Shown: positions 1 through 5,898 of the stretch, one piece after another
Numbering within the stretch: the stretch's first letter is position 1
Layout of the letters: each line of letters begins with the position of its first letter
Origin: JBDNFP01 sp041689775
Lineage (GTDB): Bacteria; Bacteroidota; Bacteroidia; Cytophagales; Spirosomataceae
Direction of reading: 5' to 3'
Length of the DNA stretch: 10,875 bases
NCBI GenBank assembly: GCA_041689775.1
Contig: JBDNFP010000105.1
Span: forward strand, 1-10,875
Made by a program: the position numbers and the translations under genes
Notes under the pieces: generated by a model
Databases searched by the model: none
What the model was told of the DNA's origin: nothing
Seen by the model: only the letters and a program-made list of their open reading frames with translations

Positions 1-2
1 AA

Positions 3-167
3 TGGATCATACAAGGCTTAGCCTTAGCCGGTATCTCACCCGCCATTTGGAGCCTGTACGTATTTTTGGGCGAATGGCCAGTTGCGTATATACATCGATT
101 AGAGGGTATATACGAAATGGGTTGCGTTTATACAGATGTTGTAGCAAATTTAAAAAAATCAGAATGA
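3..167 (+). CDS. 3' end of a gene cut by the window edge; C-terminus probably rewritten by the cassette junction
   Basis: An open frame enters from the left and runs 54 codons to TGA at 165-167, whose TG is shared with the ATG at 164 (ATGA overlap). It begins WIIQGLALAGISPAIWSLYV, a likely membrane segment, then a polar tail ending VVANLKKSE. Composition is GC-richer than the genes to its right, which suggests resident chromosome. The S1 cassette core (GTT, 138-140) lies inside this frame, so the last nine codons are cassette-A leader sequence; the original C-terminus may be the fragment at 6029-6097. I do not recognise the family from this fragment. The competing frame from the ATG at position 2 gives an arginine-rich, unlikely peptide that only later enters the signal peptide of the next gene. 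Confidence 0.5.
   Translation, partial: WIIQGLALAGISPAIWSLYVFLGEWPVAYIHRLEGIYEMGCVYTDVVANLKKSE
106..152 (+). other. S1: left cassette junction (core GTT at 138-140)
   Basis: The core GTTGTAGCAA (138-147) is matched perfectly by TTGCTACAAC at 1043-1052, so it is the true left edge of cassette A. Upstream there is only a small stem, GTATATACG (106-114) against CGTTTATAC (125-133), 8 of 9 pairs. GTATATACG is also an inverted copy of CGTATATAC at 85-93. No AAC arm is present upstream, so this does not look like a full attC. It may be a secondary insertion site in a gene, or a very degenerate site. Confidence 0.55.
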
Positions 168-757
168 AGAAAGTCTTAACTATATTATTAATGAGTATTT
201 CGTTTATTGGATACTCTCAACAAAACAATGGAGCGATAAAAACAAAAACTGGTCTTTTACTATATTTCAATTTAGAGCAAAACAGTCATACTTTAAATTT
301 AAAAGGTGAAATTGACGCAAGTAAATTCCCCTTTATAAAACAAGACTCTATTTGGTTTCAATTTGTGACCAATAACAAAGCAGAATTTGAGAAAAATTCA
401 AAATCAATATTGGAAAATTATATGATATGGGAATTTGATTATTTACAAAAACAATTTGGTGAAAAACTTATGCTTAAAAATGAATCAATAGAATTAAACA
501 GTTTGACAGCAAATTTTTGGTATTTTGAAAACCCAAAGATATCAGATGACGAAATTTATTCTCCTGTAAAATCTACTTATTTTCTTGACTTCACCAGAAA
601 AGACTTAATATTTCGTTTTTCCTATGCATCTATATCTGGAGATAATTTAGAAGCAAAAGCCATTCTTAAATCAGTAGCTGAAAATATTAAATTTTATGAC
701 AATGGAATTGATATTAAAAAACTTCAAATGAGTATTATTAATGTTGAAAATTATTAA
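164..757 (+). CDS. Secreted protein of unknown function (cassette A, first gene)
   Basis: The product is 197 residues starting MKKVLTILLMSISFIGYSQQ, a typical Bacteroidota signal peptide with cleavage likely after the YSQ region, so it should be exported to the periplasm or outer surface. There is no lipobox cysteine. The mature part is rich in Lys, Asn, Phe and aromatic residues, with no catalytic motif that I recognise. ATG 164 is chosen over the in-frame ATG at 2 because the signal peptide begins here and the start lies 24 bases after the cassette core, much as in cassette D. It is strongly AT-rich. The membrane-protein gene follows after 26 bases without any attC between, so the two genes share one cassette. 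Confidence 0.8.
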   Translation: MKKVLTILLMSISFIGYSQQNNGAIKTKTGLLLYFNLEQNSHTLNLKGEIDASKFPFIKQDSIWFQFVTNNKAEFEKNSKSILENYMIWEFDYLQKQFGEKLMLKNESIELNSLTANFWYFENPKISDDEIYSPVKSTYFLDFTRKDLIFRFSYASISGDNLEAKAILKSVAENIKFYDNGIDIKKLQMSIINVENY

Positions 758-783
758 ATTAATAACTAAAAAACAAATATGAT

Positions 784-1119
784 ATGCTTGGATTAAGCCA
801 AAAAAGATTAGAGAAAATTGCAACTAAAACTTCAATTTGGGTTGGAGTTTCTATTGCAATACTTGGTGTTTTATTTATAATTGATGAAATACTCCGAATA
901 GATTTTTTTCCTGACGATCTTGAAAAATTTGGAGCTGCAATAATGGGAGTTGCTTTTATAATATTAGTGGTTGGGATTTTTATTTCAGCAATGTTAAATG
1001 TTTCACGCATAGCTAACTCTATTGAAGATATTTCAGAAAAACTTGCTACAACAAAAAATATAGTGCATTTGGCAGATGATACTAAAGACGAAGATGTTAG
1101 TAACAATGAGAAACAATAG
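784..1119 (+). CDS. Small two-helix inner-membrane protein of unknown function (cassette A, second gene)
   Basis: The product is 111 residues. Hydrophobic segments at about residues 18-37 (starting SIWVGVSIAILG) and about 51-71 (starting AAIMGVAFIILVVG) are separated by a short acidic loop. The N-terminus is basic and the C-terminal tail (about 72-111) is acidic and polar. By the positive-inside rule the N-terminus is probably cytoplasmic. No known family is recognised. The last 20 or so codons (from about 1050) are built from the 5' half of attC S2, so the tail sequence is partly dictated by the recombination site and its TAG lies within the palindrome. A reverse-strand frame over the same bases is a shadow. 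Pairing with the upstream secreted protein suggests a two-gene unit. Confidence 0.75.
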   Translation: MLGLSQKRLEKIATKTSIWVGVSIAILGVLFIIDEILRIDFFPDDLEKFGAAIMGVAFIILVVGIFISAMLNVSRIANSIEDISEKLATTKNIVHLADDTKDEDVSNNEKQ

Positions 1120-1179
1120 TAACCCGAAAGTTTAGCTCTTTAAAATGCCAAACGCACCATATTCAAACCGTTGGCAGTA
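1043..1179 (+). other. S2: attC-like recombination site closing cassette A
   Basis: The outer 5' arm TTGCTACAAC (1043-1052) ends in AAC; the 3' core is GTTGGCAGTA (1170-1179). The long stem AATATAGTGCATTTGGCA (1057-1074) pairs with TGCCAAACGCACCATATT (1146-1163), 16 of 18, and both mismatches are A/G type, giving wobble pairs in one strand. AAC to GTT is 123 bases, the same as in S3. The 5' half lies inside the coding sequence of the small membrane protein. A shorter hairpin at about 1130-1153 is a weaker alternative. Confidence 0.85.
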
Positions 1180-1219
1180 ATTTTAGAGGACAACCTGCAT
1201 AAACAGACATAGATAAATT

Positions 1220-2722
1220 ATGACAAAATTGAAATTACTATTTTTACTTCTACTTACTTCCAGCCTTTCATTTGGACAGAAAACAGACATTCGTTTAAAT
1301 GGTTTAGACACAGAAATTGAAAATCTTTTAAAGGAATATAATGCGGTTGGACTTTCTTTTTCAATTGTAGAAAATAATAAACCGATTTATTCCAAAGGTT
1401 ATGGCTTTAGAGATTTTGAAAACAAATTACCGGCAACTGTAAACACAATTTTCCCTATTGGCTCAATAACAAAATCATTTACAGCTTCATTATTAGGAAA
1501 ACTTGAAAGTGAAAATAAACTTTCCTTAAAAGACAAGCCTTCTTTTTACTTGACAAAACTTCAATTTTATAATACTCAAATGGATAATTTGATCACTATT
1601 GAAGATTTGTTAAGCCATAAAAGCGGTATTGGTAGCGTTGACGGAACATATATATTATTTCCAGCCAAAGAAAGATCACAACTTATGGAAAAGTTGAAAT
1701 ATCTAAAACCAAACGGAGCAATAAAAGACAGTTGGATTTATAGCAATTTTGGGTATATAATTGCAGGAACAATCACCGAAAAAATAACAAATCAAACTTG
1801 GGACGAGAATATTAAAGACAAACTTTTCTTGCCTTTAAAAATGAACAATTCAAACACTTCCGTAACAGATATGCTTAAATCCAATGACTACTCTTTTGGT
1901 TATGGTATAAATAATAGTAAGTCACAAAAAGTATTTTTTGCAGAATTGAACAATGATAAACCAGGTGGTGCTATTAATAGTTCGGCTAACGATATGGCAA
2001 ATTGGATGTTGGCTTGGTTAAATAACGGACACTTCAATAATCAACAGATTTTACCAACTAATTATATACAAGAAGCAGAAAGTTACAAAGCTATGGACAA
2101 TGGTTTACCACCCGAAAATAGCGACCCAAATGTTTATACTTTTGGCTATGGTTATGGGTGGAAAATAAATTCAAACAAAGGACATTACAAAGTTCATCAC
2201 GGTGGAAATGTTTCGGGATTTAGTTCACAACTTGCTTTATATCCTACAGACAAATTAGGAATCATTGTGCTGACAAATCAACATAATTCTATTCTGCCTT
2301 ACATTGTTAGTGATATTATTGCAAACAGAATGCTTAAACTACCTAAGACCGAGTGGAACAAATATCCTGTAAAAGTTAGTGATATAAGCATTGTTAGTAA
2401 AGAAATTAAAGGCATAAACCTTGACAAAAAACCAACACATAATTTAAATGACTATTGTGGTAAATTCTCAAATCTAGGTTTTGGCACTTTTGAAATCATA
2501 AATGAAAACAATAAATTATTTGCTGTTTTTCCAGACTTTAAATTTCAATTAGAGCATCAGTATTATGACATTTTTGTTTTGAAAGCAACCAAAGAAATTC
2601 CACAAATAATGAACCCTGAATTTTATTTAAATTTCTCACTTGATTATGACGGAAATGTGTCGAGTGTCAAAATAAACTTGCAAGACGAGCCTGTTGATTT
2701 TATTAAACAAGCTAAAGAATAA
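1220..2722 (+). CDS. Secreted serine hydrolase of the beta-lactamase (class C / PBP4*-like) superfamily, cassette B
   Basis: The product is 500 residues with signal peptide MTKLKLLFLLLLTSSLSFGQ. The active-site motifs stand in family order: Ser82-x-x-Lys85 in FPIGSITKSF, the LLSHKSGI segment at about 130-137, Tyr174-x-Asn176 in IYSNFGY, the PGGAINSSANDMANWM block at 248-263, and HHGGN (326-330) replacing the KTG motif. The nucleophile is Ser82 with Lys85 as base. A C-terminal all-beta region (about 400-500, with YCGKFSNLGFG) resembles the add-on domain common in this group. Members include D-aminopeptidases, esterases and peptidoglycan hydrolases; substrate cannot be told here and true beta-lactamase activity is not implied. 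It is the only gene of its cassette, starts 49 bases after the core and ends 4 bases before the arm of S3. Confidence 0.9.
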   Translation: MTKLKLLFLLLLTSSLSFGQKTDIRLNGLDTEIENLLKEYNAVGLSFSIVENNKPIYSKGYGFRDFENKLPATVNTIFPIGSITKSFTASLLGKLESENKLSLKDKPSFYLTKLQFYNTQMDNLITIEDLLSHKSGIGSVDGTYILFPAKERSQLMEKLKYLKPNGAIKDSWIYSNFGYIIAGTITEKITNQTWDENIKDKLFLPLKMNNSNTSVTDMLKSNDYSFGYGINNSKSQKVFFAELNNDKPGGAINSSANDMANWMLAWLNNGHFNNQQILPTNYIQEAESYKAMDNGLPPENSDPNVYTFGYGYGWKINSNKGHYKVHHGGNVSGFSSQLALYPTDKLGIIVLTNQHNSILPYIVSDIIANRMLKLPKTEWNKYPVKVSDISIVSKEIKGINLDKKPTHNLNDYCGKFSNLGFGTFEIINENNKLFAVFPDFKFQLEHQYYDIFVLKATKEIPQIMNPEFYLNFSLDYDGNVSSVKINLQDEPVDFIKQAKE

Positions 2723-2726
2723 AAAC

Positions 2727-2863
2727 TACTGCCAACAGCGGTTTGCAAAAATGGCGAAATATGTGGTAAATTCACGTTTATCTTTCGCAAGAAATTTTAT
2801 CTTAGCCGAGAATAATCGGTCACGAAGTTCGCCACTTCTGCAAGCCGCGAGACGTTAGCTGCT
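2727..2863 (+). other. S3: attC-like recombination site closing cassette B
   Basis: The 5' arm TACTGCCAAC (2727-2736) matches the cassette B start 10 of 10; the 3' core is GTTAGCTGCT (2854-2863). The stem at 2738-2758 pairs with 2828-2848 at 18 of 21 positions, the three differences all being A/G or T/C transitions. It includes the exact TGGCGAA/TTCGCCA arms. AAC to GTT is 123 bases. It is clearly homologous to S6 over its whole length: both contain TGGCGAAA near the left, then TCACGAAGT, CGCCACTTCT and AGCCGC near the right. Confidence 0.9.
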
Positions 2864-3016
2864 ATTTTGCGATAACTCCGAAACCTTAGCTTTTACCATT
2901 GCCTTTATTACTTCAATCCATTCCAATCGAATACGAAAGGCAATAGTTTTAGTTTGGTAGTTTGCTTTTTTTCTACCAGAGTTTTCACGTTTACCGCCTT
3001 TATTTTTTATTTTCAT
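2855..3016 (-). CDS. 53-residue basic, putative ribbon-helix-helix-like protein (cassette C, reverse strand)
   Basis: The reverse-strand frame starts at ATG (3014-3016) with MKIKNKGGKRENSGRKKANY and continues TKTIAFRIRLEWIEVIKAMV. The Gly/Arg/Lys/Asn start followed by an alternating beta-strand and a helix recalls small ribbon-helix-helix-like or phage/plasmid accessory proteins of Bacteroidota; this is from memory and function is not established. A TAG lies just upstream in frame, so the start is firm. It overlaps the preceding broken gene by 17 bases, suggesting translational coupling. Its TAA stop is the complement of TTA at 2855-2857, the very first bases of the cassette, so the crossover point G|TTA supplies the stop codon. 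This is too small for a routine gene call but looks intact. Confidence 0.6.
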   Translation of the reverse strand: MKIKNKGGKRENSGRKKANYQTKTIAFRIRLEWIEVIKAMVKAKVSELSQNSS

Positions 3017-3194
3017 CTTCTATTTGTTGGATTAGCTCCATTTTGAGTTGTGCTAAAATATCTCATTTACGGGATTTTTTAGCGTGTCTTTGTGTTTGCC
3101 AGCCATCTTGCATTACCGAAGTCCTGCAAGTAGATAGCTCATTTTCTATTTTAAGCAACCTTGATTTCAGTTGCTGTAAATTCGTATTGTTCAT
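3000..3194 (-). pseudogene. Small helical protein gene with an internal TGA (cassette C, reverse strand)
   Basis: The frame from ATG (3192-3194) reads MNNTNLQQLKSRLLKIENEL, then VMQDGWQTQRHAKKSRK, then TGA (3063-3065, codon 44), then continues open for 20 codons as DILAQLKMELIQQIEDENKK to TAA at 3000-3002. Both halves are charged and helical, and the second resumes in the same frame up to the start of the next gene, so TGA probably replaced a Trp codon (TGG). Alternatives are a short 43-residue protein that really ends there, or a base error. It overlaps the frame upstream (stop at 3151) by 44 bases. The family is not recognised with certainty. Confidence 0.5.
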
Positions 3195-3329
3195 TGCTTG
3201 TTAATTCGTTTATGTTGTCAGTTTTTACTTTTCTAATTAATTCGCCAGCACCGTAAACGCCTTGTGCTTTAGCGGAACGTATTTCGTAAACTTTAGCGTT
3301 TTTTCTGATTTGAAAATTGTAGTTGTCAT
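3151..3329 (-). pseudogene. Small protein gene with a -1 frame break at an A6 run (cassette C, reverse strand)
   Basis: The only good start after the promoter is ATG at 3327-3329 (MTTTIFKSEK...), with a leader of about 20 bases. In that frame translation ends after 30 codons. A -1 shift at the run of six A (3299-3304 as T on the given strand) leads into the frame NAKVYEIRSAKAQGVYGAGE, open to TAA at 3151-3153, giving about 59 residues in all. The downstream frame alone has no usable start: its TTG at 3357 is part of the -7 promoter box. Either one A was lost, or the sequence AAAAAAC (a known -1 slippery type) is used to shift frame, or the base call is wrong. Function unknown. Confidence 0.45.
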
Positions 3330-3354
3330 TTTGTGTCTGTTTTAATTTCTGATA

Positions 3355-3385
3355 CAAATATACAATCTATTTTGATAACTGCAAA
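3355..3385 (-). promoter_or_regulatory. Bacteroidota-type promoter for the reverse-strand cluster of cassette C
   Basis: Read on the reverse strand: TTTG (3385-3382), exactly 19 bases, then TATATTTG (3362-3355). This matches the Bacteroidota consensus TTTG-N19-TAnnTTTG. Transcription would begin near 3348 and reach ATG 3329 after a short A-rich leader. The promoter points away from S4 and toward S3, so cassette C carries its own expression signal. Confidence 0.75.
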
Positions 3386-3445
3386 CTTTTTTCAAAGTAT
3401 TTTTCATTTATTTTATAACTTATTGATAATCAAACAGAAAAAAAC

Positions 3446-3577
3446 AGCAGCTAACATCGGTTTGGCAAAATTGCCGTTCTGTTCTTCGTTTGACATTTTG
3501 TCTTTAATTTGAACTTTTGTACTACTATTGAAGTTTTGTGTTCGGCAACTTCGCCAAGCTGCGAACCGTTACCTGCC
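3446..3577 (+). other. S4: attC-like recombination site closing cassette C
   Basis: The 5' arm AGCAGCTAAC (3446-3455) is the exact complement of the cassette C start GTTAGCTGCT. The 3' core is GTTACCTG (3568-3575). The stem TTTGGCAAAATTGCCG (3461-3476) pairs with CGGCAACTTCGCCAAG (3543-3558), 13 of 16 with the remainder transitions. AAC to GTT is 118 bases. Because the genes of cassette C read leftward, this attC lies upstream of their promoter. Confidence 0.85.
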
Positions 3578-3592
3578 ATTTGACCAACCTAG

Positions 3593-5113
3593 ATGCCAAA
3601 TAGAAAAATATTATTCATCATAGCCTTTTTTTGTGTTTTAAAGCTGACACTTCATTTGATTGCAGATGCAAATTCTGGGTTTCAAGGCGATGAATTATTG
3701 CACATAGAAACGGGAAACTATCCAAGTTTGGGATACATGGAATTTCCGCCCGTAATTGGTTGGCTGGCTTTTATCCAAAATCAATTTCATTCCCAATCCG
3801 TATTTGTACACCATATCTTTTCGCACATTGCTTCATTATTGATATTAATACTTATCGCACTTACAACAGTTAAACTGGGCGGTAAAGCAAAAGCGGTTTT
3901 TATTGTACTACTTTGCATTTTGACCGCACCAGCTTTCGGCCGTGGATATCAATTATTTCAGCCAGTAGTCTTTACTCACTTGTTTTGGCTTTTTTCATTT
4001 TATCAATTGGTACGATATGTAATCACCCTTGACAAAAAATATTTACTTTATCTAACAATCGGTGTCAGTTTTGGCTTCCTTACAAAATATGATATACTTT
4101 TCTTTATTGCAGGACTTACTGGTCTGCTGTTGAGCAAGCGGACACGAACAGCAATTTTGCAAAAAGATATTTGGAAATACATTCTCTTGTTCCTTGTACT
4201 TATAGCCCCAAATATTTTATGGCAATATAACCAAGGTTTTCCAGTATTTGATATGTTCTCACGCCTCTATGAAACCCAACTGGACAAACTGACAATAGTA
4301 GGAGTTCTTGAAAGTATAGTTATATCCTTAAATCCATTAACATTATTTTTTTGGGTGGGAGGATTGATTTATATGTTTAGAACAAAAAATAATTTTAGTT
4401 ATCGCCCAATTGCACTTACAATCGTCATTTCCATAGCACTACTGGCACTTAATAAAAGTAAAGCATATTATTTTTATCCTGCAATGATTACCTTGATAAT
4501 CTTCGGGAGTATCTGGTTTGAACAAAAAATTCTGTCAAAACGCCAATGGATTTTATATCCGGCAACTACTCTTCTTGTTTTATCGGGAATTGTGTTGATA
4601 CCATTTGGGTTAGCCATCCTGCCATTGGATACATTTATTGAATTCTCGGGTATAGAAAAGAAAGACAATCGTTACCAAATAGAATATAAAGAGTATTACT
4701 CGAAATCAAAATGGGGAAAAACTATGGACGGACTTCAAACCGTTTACGATAGCCTACCACTGAACGAGAAAAAGGATTGTTTGATTTGGGGTAAGCATTA
4801 TAGTCAAGCAGGAGGAGTAAATCTATTTAGGGAAAATTATAATATGCCAAAAGCATTTTCATACCACGGGAGTTTCTACCTTTGGACACCAGAAAAAGGC
4901 GAATTACCTAAAACGATTATAGCGTTTTCAAACGGAGAGGCTGGAATAAACTTTTTTCAGCCCTTCTTTAATTCAGTTGTGGCGGTAAAGCGAATTTATA
5001 ATCCGTATGCAGATGACGAAAAAGATTTATGGCAAACGATATACATTTGTAAAGAACCAAAATTGAATTTTGAACAGTTGCGGACTGAATTTAAAACGAG
5101 GATTTTCGAATAA
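3593..5113 (+). CDS. Membrane glycosyltransferase of the ArnT / PMT-like (GT39/GT83) type, cassette D
   Basis: The product is 506 residues: a first membrane helix (about 5-24), a periplasmic loop with Asp33-Glu34 in GFQGDELLHIE and the GYMEFPP motif (47-53), then about eight to ten further hydrophobic helices to about residue 350. A soluble C-terminal domain (about 365-506) includes KHYSQAGGVNLFRENY and PKAFSYHGSFYLWTPEKG. In this superfamily the acidic pair and GYxxxPP loop act in transfer of a sugar from a polyprenyl-phosphate donor on the periplasmic side; donor and acceptor are unknown here. Length is normal and no break is seen. The start lies 23 bases after the cassette core, as expected for a cassette gene, and the stop lies 19 bases before S5. 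It is AT-rich compared with hsdR. Confidence 0.88.
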   Translation: MPNRKILFIIAFFCVLKLTLHLIADANSGFQGDELLHIETGNYPSLGYMEFPPVIGWLAFIQNQFHSQSVFVHHIFSHIASLLILILIALTTVKLGGKAKAVFIVLLCILTAPAFGRGYQLFQPVVFTHLFWLFSFYQLVRYVITLDKKYLLYLTIGVSFGFLTKYDILFFIAGLTGLLLSKRTRTAILQKDIWKYILLFLVLIAPNILWQYNQGFPVFDMFSRLYETQLDKLTIVGVLESIVISLNPLTLFFWVGGLIYMFRTKNNFSYRPIALTIVISIALLALNKSKAYYFYPAMITLIIFGSIWFEQKILSKRQWILYPATTLLVLSGIVLIPFGLAILPLDTFIEFSGIEKKDNRYQIEYKEYYSKSKWGKTMDGLQTVYDSLPLNEKKDCLIWGKHYSQAGGVNLFRENYNMPKAFSYHGSFYLWTPEKGELPKTIIAFSNGEAGINFFQPFFNSVVAVKRIYNPYADDEKDLWQTIYICKEPKLNFEQLRTEFKTRIFE

Positions 5114-5131
5114 CGATGTGGATGAAAACGT

Positions 5132-5297
5132 CAGGTAACAGCACCTACAAGAAATTGGCGGTTCAGTGGTTAAATGAAGCTTTGCGCCGCTTCGGCGGTC
5201 CGATTCGTATCAAGTTTTGTAGTGGCAAACAGTTTAGTGCCGCTTCGGCGGTCCGATTCGAAATCGCCAACTTCTTGTAGCCGAAAACCGTTACAAG
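5132..5297 (+). other. S5: attC-like recombination site closing cassette D
   Basis: The 5' arm CAGGTAAC (5132-5139) matches the cassette D start GTTACCTG 8 of 8. The 3' core is GTTACAAG (5290-5297). The stem CTACAAGAAATTGGCG (5145-5160) pairs with CGCCAACTTCTTGTAG (5265-5280), 15 of 16. It is the longest site of the set (AAC to GTT 156 bases) because the loop holds a duplicated 22-base unit. Confidence 0.9.
5186..5260 (+). repeat. Exact 22-base direct repeat in the loop of attC S5
   Basis: Identical 22-base copies lie at 5186-5207 and 5239-5260, 53 bases apart. Each starts with the mini-hairpin GCCG-CTT-CGGC followed by GGTCCGATTCG. They are much more GC-rich than the surrounding cassette sequence and occur in no other attC of this array. 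They look like a tandem duplication, or two copies of a small structured element. Confidence 0.85.
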
Positions 5298-5337
5298 CAA
5301 CTTTGCCGAAAAAATAACAAAAACAAATAACAAAATT

Positions 5338-5892
5338 ATGAGAAAATTAGCAATCACAATTACTGCATTATTAGTAACTTTTTTAAGTCATGCTCAAAAC
5401 AATTTTGGATTGAAAGTAATCAAAAAGGATATTAACAATAATGGAATTCAAGATATTATTAAACCATTTAACAATTACTTGGAAATTAGTATTGATAACA
5501 AAAAATATAAAATAGATTTTGAAAACGATTTTGGATTTCAAAATCTCACCGAAATTGAATTTATAAATAATGTTCTTGTCGTAACAGGTGGAAATGATGG
5601 AACTGGTGCTTGGTCATTTACATATAAATTTAGAAATAATAAATTGAAAAATAAAATAGAATTAATTGGTTATGATGATTTCAGCAAATGGGTTTCTGGA
5701 AACAGAACAACAAGTATAAATCTTGTGAATGGTAAATATGAAGTTACAGTAATGGAATGGAATGAAAAAAAAGAAGATCATGATACATTTATTTACAAAG
5801 GAAAGAAAACATTTAAAAAAGTATATCTAACAGAACTACGTCAAGCCGACCTAAATAAATTTTCTGAAATTGGACAGCAATACGAAAAATAA
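5338..5892 (+). CDS. Small secreted protein of unknown function (cassette E)
   Basis: The product is 184 residues with signal peptide MRKLAITITALLVTFLSHAQ, so it is exported. The mature chain opens with KVIKKDINNNGIQDIIKPFN; the D-x-N-x-N-G-x-x-D pattern is like calcium-binding loops of dockerin/thrombospondin type or the polar loops of FG-GAP-like repeats, but only one copy is present. The rest is Lys/Asn/aromatic-rich and probably beta-structured (TGGNDGTGAWSFTYKFRNNK). I know no family for it. It is the only gene of its cassette: it starts 47 bases after the core through an A-rich leader and stops 6 bases before the arm of S6. Confidence 0.82.
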   Translation: MRKLAITITALLVTFLSHAQNNFGLKVIKKDINNNGIQDIIKPFNNYLEISIDNKKYKIDFENDFGFQNLTEIEFINNVLVVTGGNDGTGAWSFTYKFRNNKLKNKIELIGYDDFSKWVSGNRTTSINLVNGKYEVTVMEWNEKKEDHDTFIYKGKKTFKKVYLTELRQADLNKFSEIGQQYEK

Positions 5893-5898
5893 AAGGCA

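Noticed and set aside
2..163. N-terminal extension of the first secreted protein from the ATG at position 2
   Set aside because: It would bury a clear signal peptide behind 54 arginine-rich residues, and another frame over the same bases reads as a better protein end.
759..1106. Reverse-strand 115-codon frame
   Set aside because: It lies exactly opposite the two-helix membrane protein gene, is Ser/Ile-rich as antisense frames are, and has no promoter.
1119..1172. Short hairpin TAAC...GTTTAGC/GCCAAAC as the S2 attC
   Set aside because: The longer fold from 1043 pairs 16 of 18 bases, has the same AAC-GTT spacing as S3, and its arm matches the cassette start 10 of 10.
2962..3204. Forward 80-codon frame in cassette C
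   Set aside because: It is Cys/Ser/Phe-rich and antisense to three better reverse frames with a consensus promoter.
3151..3357. 68-codon reverse frame starting at TTG 3357
   Set aside because: That TTG is part of the -7 promoter box, so it would not be in the mRNA; the start at ATG 3329 with a frame break is preferred.
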